The translations under genes and the position numbers were made by a program. Positions 18,231 to 26,896 of a stretch of DNA of 64,000 nucleotides are shown here, in pieces. Numbering within the stretch: position 1 is the first letter of the stretch; each line of letters begins with the position of its first letter. Source of the DNA: Lentisalinibacter salinarum (GTDB lineage Bacteria; Pseudomonadota; Gammaproteobacteria; Steroidobacterales; Woeseiaceae). The notes beneath the pieces are model-generated. The model was not told where the DNA came from. It searched no databases and was given only the letters and a program-made list of their open reading frames with translations. Location of the stretch: contig NZ_JAPDRH010000002.1 in the NCBI RefSeq assembly GCF_040706555.1, forward strand, positions 1,302,001-1,366,000, in the 5' to 3' direction.

Positions 18231-19964
18231 ATGGAAAACCAACGCCTCTTCATCTGGGCTCTGTTCGGGCTCATGGCTTTCATGACCTGGACAACCTGGC
18301 AGCAGGACTATGCCCCGCGGCCGCAGCCCGCCGACCCGTCGTCGCAACAGGCAGCCGAGCGCCTGCCGCCTGACGACACGCTGAGCACGGATCTGCCCGA
18401 CGTCGGCGATGTGCCGACGGTGGATAGCGCCGGCGGCGTCACCGCTCCGCGCCCCGCCGACGGCGTCGCCGAGCCGGCGGAGACCCGAGTCCGGGTGGTC
18501 ACGGACGTGCTCGACGTGCTGATCTCGAGCCGCGGCGGCGACATCGTTTCCGCCGTGACGCGGCGCTATCCGGTGGAGAAGGACCGGCCCGACCAGCTGG
18601 TGCAGGTCTTGAACCCCTCGCCGAACGAACTCGCGGTGTTCCGCACCGGCCTGCGTACCGTCTCCGGCGATACGAACCAGCCCGAGCCCAACCACCGGGC
18701 CGAATTCACCGCGCCACGCAGCGAGTACCGTCTGGGTGACGGCGAGGACGCGCTCGAGGTGCCTCTCACCTGGGAGCGCGAAGACGGCCTCAGCGTCACC
18801 AAGATCTACCGCTTCGAACGTGGCAGCTACATCATCCCGATGGAGCAGCGCGTCACGAACGGTACGGCCGAGACCTGGGCCGCCGCCCCGTACGGCCAGA
18901 TCGCACATCGGATGCACGCCCAGGAGCGGTCCATGTTCGACGTGGCCACCTACTCCTACGATGGACCGGTGCTCTACAACGGCGACAAGTACGAGAAGAT
19001 CAAACCGGATGACCTGCAGGACGACGGGCCCGTGCAGGCCCGCGCCGAGAACGGCTGGCTGGCCGCCATCGAACATCATTTCCTGTCGGCCATCGTGCCG
19101 CCGTCCGGCGAGCAATACCGCTACGACCTGAGCGCCCGCGGCGACAACTTTCTGGCGAGCGCGATCGGCCCGGCGTACAGCTTCGCGCCCGGCGAAACCG
19201 GCAGCCTCGAGCTGACCCTGTTCGTGGGTCCGAAGATCCAGGATCAGCTGACCCAGGTCGCCGAGACGCTGAAGCTCACGGTCGACTACGGTTTCCTGAC
19301 CATCCTCTCGCAGCCGCTGTTCTGGCTGCTGGACAAGGTGCACGACTTCGTCGGCAACTGGGGCTGGTCCATCATCATCGTCACGCTGCTCATCAAGCTG
19401 GTGTTCTACAAGCTGACGGAGACCAGCGGCCGCTCGATGGCCAAGATGCGCAAGCTGCAGCCGCGGCTGAAGGCCATCCAGGAACGCTACAAGGACGATC
19501 GCCAGAAACTCTCCCAGGCGATGATGGAGCTGTATAAACGGGAGAAGGTGAATCCCGCGGCAGGCTGTCTGCCCATCCTCGTACAGATGCCGTTCTTCCT
19601 GGCCTTCTACTGGGTACTGCTCGAGAGCGTGGAGATGCGCCAGGCGCCGTTCATGCTCTGGATCCAGGACCTCTCGTCGCGGGACCCGTACTTCATTCTC
19701 CCCATCCTGATGGGCGCGGCCATGTTCGGCCAGCAGAAGCTGAACCCGGCGCCGCCGGACCCGGTGCAGGCGAAGGTGATGAGCATCCTGCCCATCGTAT
19801 TCACCGTGTTCTTCGCGTTCTTCCCGGCCGGGCTGGTGCTCTACTGGCTCACCAATACGCTGCTGTCGATCGCCCAGCAGTGGCAGGTCAACCGCGTGGT
19901 GGAGGCAGAGGACCGCAAGACGCGCCAGCCGAAAGCGAAGAAGAAGAACGACGACGAAGGCTGA
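18231..19964 (+). CDS. yidC: Membrane protein insertase YidC
   Basis: Inserts and folds inner-membrane proteins, alone or with SecYEG. It has 577 residues, typical of Gram-negative YidC. TM1 is at residues 4-20 (LFIWALFGLMAFMTWTTW). A large periplasmic domain spans about 45-345, with an acidic, Pro-rich linker at its start. The conserved membrane core begins KVHDFVGNWGWSIIIVTLLIKLVFYKL, with the cytoplasmic loop SMAKMRKLQPRLKAIQERYKDDRQKLSQAMMELYKREKVNPAAGCLPILVQMPFFLAFYWVL, and ends in a Lys-rich tail. The usual small yidD gene between rnpA and yidC is absent: only 67 bases separate them. Confidence 0.97.
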   Translation: MENQRLFIWALFGLMAFMTWTTWQQDYAPRPQPADPSSQQAAERLPPDDTLSTDLPDVGDVPTVDSAGGVTAPRPADGVAEPAETRVRVVTDVLDVLISSRGGDIVSAVTRRYPVEKDRPDQLVQVLNPSPNELAVFRTGLRTVSGDTNQPEPNHRAEFTAPRSEYRLGDGEDALEVPLTWEREDGLSVTKIYRFERGSYIIPMEQRVTNGTAETWAAAPYGQIAHRMHAQERSMFDVATYSYDGPVLYNGDKYEKIKPDDLQDDGPVQARAENGWLAAIEHHFLSAIVPPSGEQYRYDLSARGDNFLASAIGPAYSFAPGETGSLELTLFVGPKIQDQLTQVAETLKLTVDYGFLTILSQPLFWLLDKVHDFVGNWGWSIIIVTLLIKLVFYKLTETSGRSMAKMRKLQPRLKAIQERYKDDRQKLSQAMMELYKREKVNPAAGCLPILVQMPFFLAFYWVLLESVEMRQAPFMLWIQDLSSRDPYFILPILMGAAMFGQQKLNPAPPDPVQAKVMSILPIVFTVFFAFFPAGLVLYWLTNTLLSIAQQWQVNRVVEAEDRKTRQPKAKKKNDDEG

Positions 19965-19965
19965 T

Positions 19966-19998
19966 GACCCGGTCGCCGCTCAGCGGCGCAGCCGGGTC
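19966..19998. terminator. Hairpin between convergent yidC and hydrolase-OsmC gene
   Basis: Outer arms GACCCGG and CCGGGTC and inner arms CCGCT and AGCGG form a strong hairpin straddling the yidC stop and the end of the convergent gene. There is no T-run, so termination activity is a guess from position. Confidence 0.4.
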
Positions 19999-21194
19999 TG
20001 CACCTGGATCTCGCCGTGCAGGCTGCGGTGCACCGGGCAGCGGTCGGCGATCTCGGTGATGCGCTCGAGTTGCTCGTCGGTGAGGTCGCCCTCGACCGTC
20101 AGTTCGCGCTCGAACCGGTCGATCTTGCCGTCCCGCTGTTCGCATTCCTCGCAGTCCTTCGCGTGGATCTTGTCGTGGCGCACGCTCACCGTCACCGACT
20201 CCAGCGGCAGCTTCTTGTGATCGGCATACATGCGGATGGTCATGCTGGTGCAGGTGGCCAGCGCGCCGCTCAGCAGATCGTAGGGCGTGGGGCCCATGTT
20301 CGTGCCGCCGTAGTCCTCGGGCTCGTCGGCGATGAGGGTGTGTCCGGACAGGCTCACGTCGCTCCTGAACCCGGACGCGCCGGTGCGGGACACCGCCTCG
20401 CGGGGGTCGGCGCCGAGCCGCAGCACCGGACGGTCGATCTCGAGATACTTCGCCGCCCAGGCGGCGAGCACCCGGCCGGCGTAGCGGGAGTCCGGCTCGT
20501 CGCTCATCAGGTGATCGGCCTGGTCCAGGCTGACGAAACTCTTCGGATGCATGGCGTTGGTGAACAGCAACGTCGCGTTCTCGATATCCACCACGGTATC
20601 CAGCGGCGAGTGCAGGATCAGCAGCGGTCGGCGCAACTCTCCCACTGCCTTCGGCAGTTCGTGCTCGCCGAGGTCCTCGAGGAACTGCCTGCGTATGCGA
20701 AAGCTGCGGCCGCCGAGGTCCACCTCGGCCTCGCCTTCCTCCTCGATGCGTGCCCGGTCGCACGCGAACAGCCGCGCCACGTGCTCCGGGTCGGCGGGCG
20801 ATCCGATGGTGGCGACGGCCTGCACCGTCTCCAGTTCCGCCGCCGCCTGCAGCACTGCCGTGCCGCCGAGGCTGTGGCCGATGAGCAGGCGCGGGCTCTC
20901 GTGCTCCTCGCCGAGGTAGCGCACCGCCGCGAGCAGGTCGGAGACGTTGCTGGAGAAATTCGTGGCGGCGAAATCCCCCTCACTCTGGCCGAGCCCGGTA
21001 AAATCGAAGCGGAGTACGGCGTAGCCGTGGTCGGCGAGTACCCGCGCGATGTTCACCGCGGCTTTCGCGTTCTTGGTGCAGGTGAAGCAATGCGCGAACA
21101 GCGCCCACGCCCGCGGCCGTCCTGCCGGTTCGTCGATCAGGCCGGTCAGCGTGTCGCCGCCGTCGTTGCGGAATTTCACGGTGCGGGTTTTCAT
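19980..21194 (-). CDS. Alpha/beta hydrolase - OsmC fusion protein
   Basis: A 404-residue two-domain protein. I start at the ATG of MKTRTVKF at 21194, preceded by AAAGGAA. Residues 1-250 are an alpha/beta hydrolase with the nucleophile elbow IGHSLGG and a late DHLMS segment that may supply the His. Residues about 265-404 are an OsmC/Ohr-like domain: GGTNMGPTPYDLLSGALATCTSMTIRMYADHKKLP carries the first redox-type cysteine and RCPVHRSL the second. OsmC/Ohr proteins reduce organic hydroperoxides by a two-cysteine mechanism. An extra Cys pair, KDCEECEQ, lies between them. Fusions of this kind are known, but their physiological substrate is not. The gene stands alone, divergent from mnmE. Confidence 0.92.
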   Translation of the reverse strand: MKTRTVKFRNDGGDTLTGLIDEPAGRPRAWALFAHCFTCTKNAKAAVNIARVLADHGYAVLRFDFTGLGQSEGDFAATNFSSNVSDLLAAVRYLGEEHESPRLLIGHSLGGTAVLQAAAELETVQAVATIGSPADPEHVARLFACDRARIEEEGEAEVDLGGRSFRIRRQFLEDLGEHELPKAVGELRRPLLILHSPLDTVVDIENATLLFTNAMHPKSFVSLDQADHLMSDEPDSRYAGRVLAAWAAKYLEIDRPVLRLGADPREAVSRTGASGFRSDVSLSGHTLIADEPEDYGGTNMGPTPYDLLSGALATCTSMTIRMYADHKKLPLESVTVSVRHDKIHAKDCEECEQRDGKIDRFERELTVEGDLTDEQLERITEIADRCPVHRSLHGEIQVQTRLRR

Positions 21195-21244
21195 GCCGGC
21201 GTTCCTTTTCTTGCTGCCAGTGCGATGCGAGGCCAGAGTTCCCC

Positions 21245-22597
21245 GTGACTCCCGAGGATGACACCATTGTGGCGCTGGCGACACCGCCCGGCCGGGGCGG
21301 AGTGGGCATCGTGCGCGTCTCCGGCCCGGCCGTGCCGCAGATGCTGCAGGCGCTATTCGGCGTCGTGGCGCCGCCGCGCCGCGCCCGCCTGGTGCATCTG
21401 GCGGAGGCCGACGGCGCGCCCATCGATCACGGCCTGCTGCTCTACTTCGCCGCGCCCCATTCGTTCACCGGTGAGCACGTATTCGAATTCCAGGGCCACG
21501 GCGGCCCCGTGGTGATGCAGCTCGCCATCGAGCGCTTCATGGAACTCGGGGCCCGGCTCGCCGAGCCGGGCGAATTCTCACGGCGGGCTTTCCTCAACGA
21601 CCGGCTCGATCTCGCCCAGGCGGAGGCCATCGCGGACGTCATCGCCAGCGGTTCCGCCCAGGCCGCGCGGGCCGCGCTGCGCTCGCTCGAGGGCGAGTTC
21701 TCGGCGGCTGTGCATCACCTCACCGAACTCCTGACCCGGCTGCGCATGTACGTGGAGGCGGCCATCGACTTTCCGGAGGAGGAAATCGACTTCCTGTCCG
21801 ACCAGGCGCTGGCCGAGCGCGTGCAGGGCGTGGCCACGGCATTCGACGAACTCACCGCCCGGGCCGAACAGGGGCGGCTCCTCGCCGACGGCATCACCGT
21901 GGTCATCGCCGGCCGGCCGAACGCCGGCAAGTCGAGCCTGCTGAACGCGCTGGCCGGCACGGAGACGGCTATCGTGACCGACATCCCCGGCACCACGCGG
22001 GACCTGCTGCGCGAGACCATCGTCATCGACGGGCTGGCCGTCCATCTCACCGACACCGCCGGACTGCGGGCGGACGCGGATGCGGTCGAGGCCGAAGGCA
22101 TCCGCCGCGCAAGGGCGACGCTGGCCACCGCGGATCATGCGCTGGTGCTGCTCGATGCGGCAGACGAAAGCGCGCCCCGGCAGGCGGTGGCGGAGGAACT
22201 GCTCGCGGAGCTGCCCGCGGAGCTCGCCCACACCGTCGTGGTCAACAAGGTGGACCTGAGCGGCGAGGCATCCGGCGTCCGCCCGGACGGCACCCTGCAC
22301 GTCTCCGCGAAGACGGGCGTCGGACTGGATGCGCTGCGCGCGTATCTGCGCGCGCTCGCCGGCAGCGCCGACTTCGGCGAGGGCGCGCTGTCGGCGCGGC
22401 GCCGCCACCTCGAAGCGCTGACCGACGCACGCACGCGTTTCGACGCCGGGCGGCATCACCTCGAGACGAGCCGGGCCGGAGAACTGATGGCCGAGGAGCT
22501 GCGCCAGGCGCAGATGGCCCTCGGGCGTATCACCGGCGAGGTCACCAGCGACGACCTGTTGGGACGGATTTTCTCGAGTTTCTGCATAGGCAAGTGA
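21245..22597 (+). CDS. mnmE: tRNA-modifying GTPase MnmE (TrmE)
   Basis: With MnmG it installs the 5-carboxymethylaminomethyl group at wobble U34 of certain tRNAs. It has 450 residues with a GTG start. The N-terminal formyl-THF-binding domain begins DTIVALATPPGRGGVGIVRVSGP. The G domain, inserted in the helical domain, has G1 GRPNAGKSS, G2 DIPGTTRD, G3 DTAGLR and G4 NKVDL. The C-terminus ends FCIGK, with the catalytic cysteine of the family. Its partner mnmG lies about 13.5 kb downstream, beyond an accessory block, instead of nearby. Confidence 0.97.
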   Translation: MTPEDDTIVALATPPGRGGVGIVRVSGPAVPQMLQALFGVVAPPRRARLVHLAEADGAPIDHGLLLYFAAPHSFTGEHVFEFQGHGGPVVMQLAIERFMELGARLAEPGEFSRRAFLNDRLDLAQAEAIADVIASGSAQAARAALRSLEGEFSAAVHHLTELLTRLRMYVEAAIDFPEEEIDFLSDQALAERVQGVATAFDELTARAEQGRLLADGITVVIAGRPNAGKSSLLNALAGTETAIVTDIPGTTRDLLRETIVIDGLAVHLTDTAGLRADADAVEAEGIRRARATLATADHALVLLDAADESAPRQAVAEELLAELPAELAHTVVVNKVDLSGEASGVRPDGTLHVSAKTGVGLDALRAYLRALAGSADFGEGALSARRRHLEALTDARTRFDAGRHHLETSRAGELMAEELRQAQMALGRITGEVTSDDLLGRIFSSFCIGK

Positions 22598-23202
22598 GTG
22601 TGATAGAACCCGCCGAATTCCTGTTGTCCCTGGCCGAGATCGCCGTCGCGCTGGCGGGTTTCTCGGGCCTCATCGTAGCCATACGCGCCACGGCGACCGA
22701 TGGCTGGCACCCGCGCGACATCTGGTCCCTGTCCTGGATGATGGGGGCGAGTGTCGGCGTACTGTTTCTCGCGCTGCTGCCGCTGTGGCTCGGCGGATTC
22801 GATCTGCCGGCGGCCGCCGCCTACCACGTTTCGGCCATCGTGGCGTGCGTCTACTGCACTGCGCTGCTGGTGCTGATGACGGCCATCGGCCGGGCGCTCA
22901 CGCGGCGGGGCTATCCGCGGCGTATCCCGTTCTTTCCCACCGCGATGGTGACCCTGCTGGTCACGGCGCTGGCCGCCGTCGGCGCCGTGGCCGCCGGTGC
23001 CGTACCGACGGGGTGGACCCACGGCACCTATACAGGCGGGCTGATCGCCCTGCTGCTCGTCGCCTCGCTCGCCCTCGCCGTATTCCTCGTCCTGCTAGCG
23101 AGGTCGGTCGGGGCGCGCAGGGAGGACCGACGGGTTACCATGACCGACGGCGTCACCGCAGACGGCGCAGCGGCAGACGCACCCGCAGACAGAGGAGCTT
23201 GA
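22594..23202 (+). CDS. Hypothetical multi-spanning membrane protein
   Basis: I do not recognise a family. It has 202 residues with a GTG start that overlaps the mnmE stop by 4 bases, so it is probably co-translated with mnmE. About five hydrophobic segments can be seen: near 8-28 (LLSLAEIAVALAGFSGLIVA), 44-64, 72-95, 112-135 and 145-168. The C-terminus is a short hydrophilic Ala/Asp-rich tail. The phrase LAEIAVALAGFSGLIVAIR is shared by many small uncharacterised proteobacterial membrane proteins. No catalytic residues stand out. It precedes the flavin monooxygenase by 7 bases, which suggests one transcription unit. Confidence 0.75.
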   Translation: MSVIEPAEFLLSLAEIAVALAGFSGLIVAIRATATDGWHPRDIWSLSWMMGASVGVLFLALLPLWLGGFDLPAAAAYHVSAIVACVYCTALLVLMTAIGRALTRRGYPRRIPFFPTAMVTLLVTALAAVGAVAAGAVPTGWTHGTYTGGLIALLLVASLALAVFLVLLARSVGARREDRRVTMTDGVTADGAAADAPADRGA

Positions 23203-23209
23203 GAACAGC

Positions 23210-24700
23210 GTGAGCACGGAGATCCATGACGTCATCATCGTCGGTGCCGGACTGTCCGGCATCGGTGCGGCCGCGCACCTGGAGCAGGAATGCCAAGGCA
23301 AGCGCTACGTGATACTGGAGGGCCGCGATCGTATGGGCGGCACCTGGGACCTGTTCCGCTACCCGGGCATCCGTTCGGACAGCGACATGCACACGCTCGG
23401 CTACGACTTCAAACCCTGGCGGGCCGAGAAGGCCATCGCCGACGGGCCGGCCATCCTCGACTACATCCGCGACACGGCCGCCGAGTACGGCATCGACGAG
23501 CACGTCCGCTACGGTCACCGGGTGCGCAGCGCGGCGTGGTCGAGCGAGGAGGCCGCGTGGACCGTGGAAGCGGAGCGGAGCGACACCGGCGAGACGGTCA
23601 CGTTGCGCGGCAACTTCCTCATCATGTGTTCCGGCTATTTCAGCTACGAGCACGGTTACACGCCGGACTTCCCTGGCCGCGAGCATTTCGGCGGCGAGAT
23701 CGTCCACCCCCAGGAATGGCCGGAAGACCTCGACTACGCCGGCAAGCGGATCGTGGTCATCGGCTCCGGTGCTACGGCCATGACGCTGGTGCCCGCCATG
23801 GCGAAAGATGCCGGCCACGTGGTGATGCTGCAGCGCTCTCCCACCTACGTGGTCTCCCGCCCGGACCGCGACGTCATAGCCAACTTCCTGCGCAGGATCC
23901 TGCCGGGGCGCGCTGCCTACCGGCTCACCCGCTGGAAGAACATCGCGCTGCAGCGCTGGTTCTACGGCCGCACCCGCAAGGCGCCGGAGAAGGTGAAGCG
24001 TCAGCTGCTGAAGTGGGTGCGTGCCGAACTCGGCGAAGACTTCGACGTGGAGAAGCACTTCACGCCGGACTACGACCCCTGGGACCAGCGTCTCTGCCTG
24101 GTGCCGAACAGCGACCTGTTCCGCGCGCTCCGCGCCGGGCGCGCCTCGGTGGTCACCGATACCGTCGATACCTTCACCGAGACCGGCATCCGGCTTTCCT
24201 CCGGCGAGGAACTCGACGCCGACGTCATCGTGACCGCCACCGGCCTCGACCTGGTGGTACTCGGCGGTGTGCGATTCGCCGTGGACGGCCAGCCGGTGGA
24301 CTTCGCCGACACCGTGACCTATCGCGGCATGATGTATTCCGGCGTGCCGAACATGGTCTCCGTGTTCGGCTACATCAACGCCTCCTGGACCCTGCGCGCG
24401 GATCTCATCGAGCACTTCGCCTGCCGGCTCATCAACCGCCTGGATGAAACCGGCAGCCGGCAGGTGACGCCGCGGCTGCGCCCGCAGGACCGGGGCATGA
24501 CCCTCAGGCCCTACGTCGAGGACTTCACGCCCGGCTACATGCTGCGCGTAATGCACCGCTTCCCGAAGCAGGGCGACCGGGAACCCTGGACCAACCCGCA
24601 GGACTACCGCCAGGACCGCAGGACTTTCCTGGAAGGCTCCCTGGAGGACGGAGCGCTCGAGTTCAAAGCGCGGGCACGGCCCCGCGACAGGGCGGCCTGA
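23210..24700 (+). CDS. Flavin-containing (Baeyer-Villiger type) monooxygenase
   Basis: NADPH- and FAD-dependent monooxygenase of 496 residues with a GTG start behind GAGG. The FAD-binding Rossmann motif IIVGAGLSGIGAA is at residues 8-20, followed by RMGGTWDLFRYPGIRSDSDMHTLGYDF. The class B flavoprotein monooxygenase fingerprint FxGxxxHxxxWP is present as FGGEIVHPQEWP. The NADPH Rossmann motif is VVIGSGATAMTLVPAM. The length and the sequence after the fingerprint fit the BVMO/YdgE-like group that oxidises ketones or lipids. The substrate is unknown. It probably shares a transcript with the preceding membrane protein. Confidence 0.92.
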   Translation: MSTEIHDVIIVGAGLSGIGAAAHLEQECQGKRYVILEGRDRMGGTWDLFRYPGIRSDSDMHTLGYDFKPWRAEKAIADGPAILDYIRDTAAEYGIDEHVRYGHRVRSAAWSSEEAAWTVEAERSDTGETVTLRGNFLIMCSGYFSYEHGYTPDFPGREHFGGEIVHPQEWPEDLDYAGKRIVVIGSGATAMTLVPAMAKDAGHVVMLQRSPTYVVSRPDRDVIANFLRRILPGRAAYRLTRWKNIALQRWFYGRTRKAPEKVKRQLLKWVRAELGEDFDVEKHFTPDYDPWDQRLCLVPNSDLFRALRAGRASVVTDTVDTFTETGIRLSSGEELDADVIVTATGLDLVVLGGVRFAVDGQPVDFADTVTYRGMMYSGVPNMVSVFGYINASWTLRADLIEHFACRLINRLDETGSRQVTPRLRPQDRGMTLRPYVEDFTPGYMLRVMHRFPKQGDREPWTNPQDYRQDRRTFLEGSLEDGALEFKARARPRDRAA

Positions 24701-24821
24701 GGCGAATTCGTGTCGGGATATTTTACATAAGCCCGCAGCATTTGACCCTCGGTCGACCGCCCACCCCGCGTAACTTATTGAGCGATCGAGAAAGTGCGGT
24801 CGCTGGTATCGCTCTTGCATA

Positions 24822-24834
24822 TCCGGTAACCGGA
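24822..24834. promoter_or_regulatory. Palindrome upstream of the cytoplasmic sensor kinase
   Basis: TCCGGTAACCGGA is a perfect 13-bp palindrome 40 bases before the kinase ATG, in a 173-base gap. A pair of GAGCGAT/ATCGCTC arms lies just upstream (24780-24814). Either could be an operator; I recognise neither. Confidence 0.35.
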
Positions 24835-24873
24835 ATACCGTCCCGTCTCTGTGCCACGAAGGGGAGCGGCACG

Positions 24874-26118
24874 ATGGCGACCACAGAAGAACAGGTCCGC
24901 GGCAGCCATTACTGCCGCAAGGATCGGCGGGAACGCGACCCCGCCCACACACCGGGCACGACCACGAGCCAGCCGGTGCCGGAACTCGTTTTGCTGCTGG
25001 ACGGGGAGGCCCGCATCGTGCGCTGGACCGGACCGCATCCCGGACCGCGCCTCGGCCAGCTGCCCCTCCGGGCAGGAATGACTATCCACGACGCACTGCA
25101 TCCCGGTTGCAGCCGCCAGGCGTGCCGCCTCGCCACGGCCTTCTCGGAGGCCTGGGAGACGCACCGGTCCGGCCTGCCGGTGGAGTGGTTGTTCGCCTCG
25201 ACGAGCCTGGACGGTGTGCTGAAGCTCAGGCTCCAGTCCGTTGCCTACGTCTGCGGCGCCCTGTTCGGAGAAGCCGTCACCTGCTATGAGAGTCACTCCG
25301 TTCTGTTCATGCACGACATCACGGCGGGTTACCGTGCCGCGGAACGCGACGAGAACCCGAGCTGGCGGGCGGTGCGGCAGGATGAGACGACCGCGCCGCT
25401 GGTGCAGCGCTTTTTGCCGGTCGGTTCCCCGGTGCTCGAACCGGCGCCGGACGCCCGGCTCACCGGCCTTACCGCAAGGCTGCTGGTGGCGCAGGAGGCC
25501 GAACAGAAGCGCCTCGCCGCCGAACTGCACGACGGGCTGGGTCAGTCTCTGAGTATTCTGCGTTTCGAGATCGAGGGCTGCCTGGATGGCGACGCGGATC
25601 CCGCAAAGGCAGCCGCCACCCTGGCGCGGGCGGCCGATTACGTGCGCCGCTCGCAGGAGGAACTCCGCCGCATCACCTCCAACCTGGGACCGGTGGCGCT
25701 GAAGAAGCACGGGCTCAGCGGTTCGCTGGAACTGCTCTGTCTGGAGCTGCTGGCCGCATGTCCGGACCTGGAAGTACGCTGCTCTCTCGACGGGCGAGAC
25801 CACCAGGTGTCCGAACAGCTCGCCGTCGCGATCTACCGGATCGCGCAGGAGGCTCTCAACAATGTGGCGTCTCATGCGCGGGCCACGCGCGTGAAGCTCC
25901 GCTTCCGGACGCTGGACGACGCCGTGGAATTGCGTATCGTCGACGACGGAGTCGGTCTGCCGCTCAACAACGGCGATCGTAGGGAAGGCCTCGGGCTCAG
26001 CACCATGCGCGAGCGGACGGAGGCCCTCGGTGGGCGGTTCAGCCTGGTGAGCGCGCCGGGAAAGGGCTGTCAGATCCGCGTGCGCTGGGGCACGGCCGCC
26101 TTTCCTTCACTGCGATAG
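24874..26118 (+). CDS. Cytoplasmic NarL-type sensor histidine kinase
   Basis: Soluble two-component kinase of 414 residues. The ATG at 24874 follows GGGGAG. The N-terminal ~155 residues resemble a PAS domain (ELVLLLDGEARIVRWTG) and contain four conspicuous cysteines: C79 and C84 in LHPGCSRQACRL, then C127 and C137. A HisKA_3 dimerisation domain follows with the H-box QKRLAAELHDGLGQSLSIL (His219). The HATPase domain has the N-box AQEALNNVASHA, G1 DDGVGLP and G2 EGLGLSTMRERTEALGG. There is no membrane segment, so it senses an intracellular signal. The last 12 bases overlap the convergent NarL-type regulator, its probable partner. Metal or redox sensing through the cysteines is my inference. Confidence 0.9.
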   Translation: MATTEEQVRGSHYCRKDRRERDPAHTPGTTTSQPVPELVLLLDGEARIVRWTGPHPGPRLGQLPLRAGMTIHDALHPGCSRQACRLATAFSEAWETHRSGLPVEWLFASTSLDGVLKLRLQSVAYVCGALFGEAVTCYESHSVLFMHDITAGYRAAERDENPSWRAVRQDETTAPLVQRFLPVGSPVLEPAPDARLTGLTARLLVAQEAEQKRLAAELHDGLGQSLSILRFEIEGCLDGDADPAKAAATLARAADYVRRSQEELRRITSNLGPVALKKHGLSGSLELLCLELLAACPDLEVRCSLDGRDHQVSEQLAVAIYRIAQEALNNVASHARATRVKLRFRTLDDAVELRIVDDGVGLPLNNGDRREGLGLSTMRERTEALGGRFSLVSAPGKGCQIRVRWGTAAFPSLR

Positions 26119-26799
26119 CAGCCCGTTCTCCAGGGCATAGGTGGTCACCGCCGAGACATTTTTGAGGCCGAGCTTGCGCATCATGTTGGCGCGGTGCTTC
26201 TCCACCGTCTTCGCGCTCAGCGACAGGTAACCGGCAATCTGCCGGGTGGTGTATCCCTCGGCCACCAGCTTCAGCACTTCCCGCTCGCGCTCGGTGAGAA
26301 TCTCCCAGGAGCGGGTCCTGCTCGTTCTCTCCGGCTGTTCGCCGGCGCGTACGTAGCCCGACATGACGCGGTCGCAGATGGCCGGGCTGAGATAACTCCG
26401 CCCCGCCGCGACGTGCTTCACGGCCGTGAGCAGCTCGGCGCGCCCGTCATCTTTCAGCACGTAACCGTCGGCGCCGGCCTGCAGCGCGGCGTGTATGTGC
26501 ACGTCTTCCTTGTGGAAGGTGAGCACCACCACGTGCACCTCCGGATGGCGGCGCTTGATCACGCTGATGGCGCGCGCACCGTCCGTGCGGGGCATGGAAA
26601 GATCGATGAGCACCAGGTCCGGCTCGTGCCGGTCCACCACCTGGATCGCCGCCTTACCGTCCGCGGCCGTCGCGACCACTTCGAGGCCTTCCTCGTTCCC
26701 CAGCATCGCGGTAAGGCCGTCCCGCATGATCGCGTGGTCGTCGACCACTACGATCCGGGTCGGTCCCGGCCGCTGACCTGAGGCCACTACGCTAACCAC
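26107..26799 (-). CDS. NarL/LuxR-type response regulator
   Basis: DNA-binding response regulator of 230 residues with a GTG start (a second GTG four codons in is also possible). The receiver spans about 14-135, with the acidic pair VVDDH, phospho-Asp in DLVLIDLSMPR, Thr in VVLTFHKED and Lys in YVLKDD. The LuxR helix-turn-helix is LTEREREVLKLVAEGYTTRQIAGYLSLSAKTVEKHRANMMRKLG. It is convergent with and overlaps the HisKA_3 kinase, which belongs to the family that pairs with NarL-type regulators, so the two are likely partners although they are not in one operon. Its targets are unknown. Confidence 0.93.
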   Translation of the reverse strand: MVSVVASGQRPGPTRIVVVDDHAIMRDGLTAMLGNEEGLEVVATAADGKAAIQVVDRHEPDLVLIDLSMPRTDGARAISVIKRRHPEVHVVVLTFHKEDVHIHAALQAGADGYVLKDDGRAELLTAVKHVAAGRSYLSPAICDRVMSGYVRAGEQPERTSRTRSWEILTEREREVLKLVAEGYTTRQIAGYLSLSAKTVEKHRANMMRKLGLKNVSAVTTYALENGLLSQ

Positions 26800-26852
26800 T
26801 TCGGCTACTCTCTGTCCCCCCCCGACGTGGGCACCATGATAGACCCCTGACT

Positions 26853-26895
26853 GCCGTCCGGCACCTGTCGCAGACAGGCGACAGCTGCGGACGGC
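26853..26895 (-). terminator. Strong hairpin after the receiver-membrane protein gene
   Basis: Outer arms GCCGTCCG and CGGACGGC and inner arms CTGTCGC and GCGACAG form a long hairpin beginning one base beyond the stop of the leftward gene at 26897. No T-run follows, so it could stabilise the transcript end or terminate weakly. Confidence 0.5.
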
Positions 26896-26896
26896 T

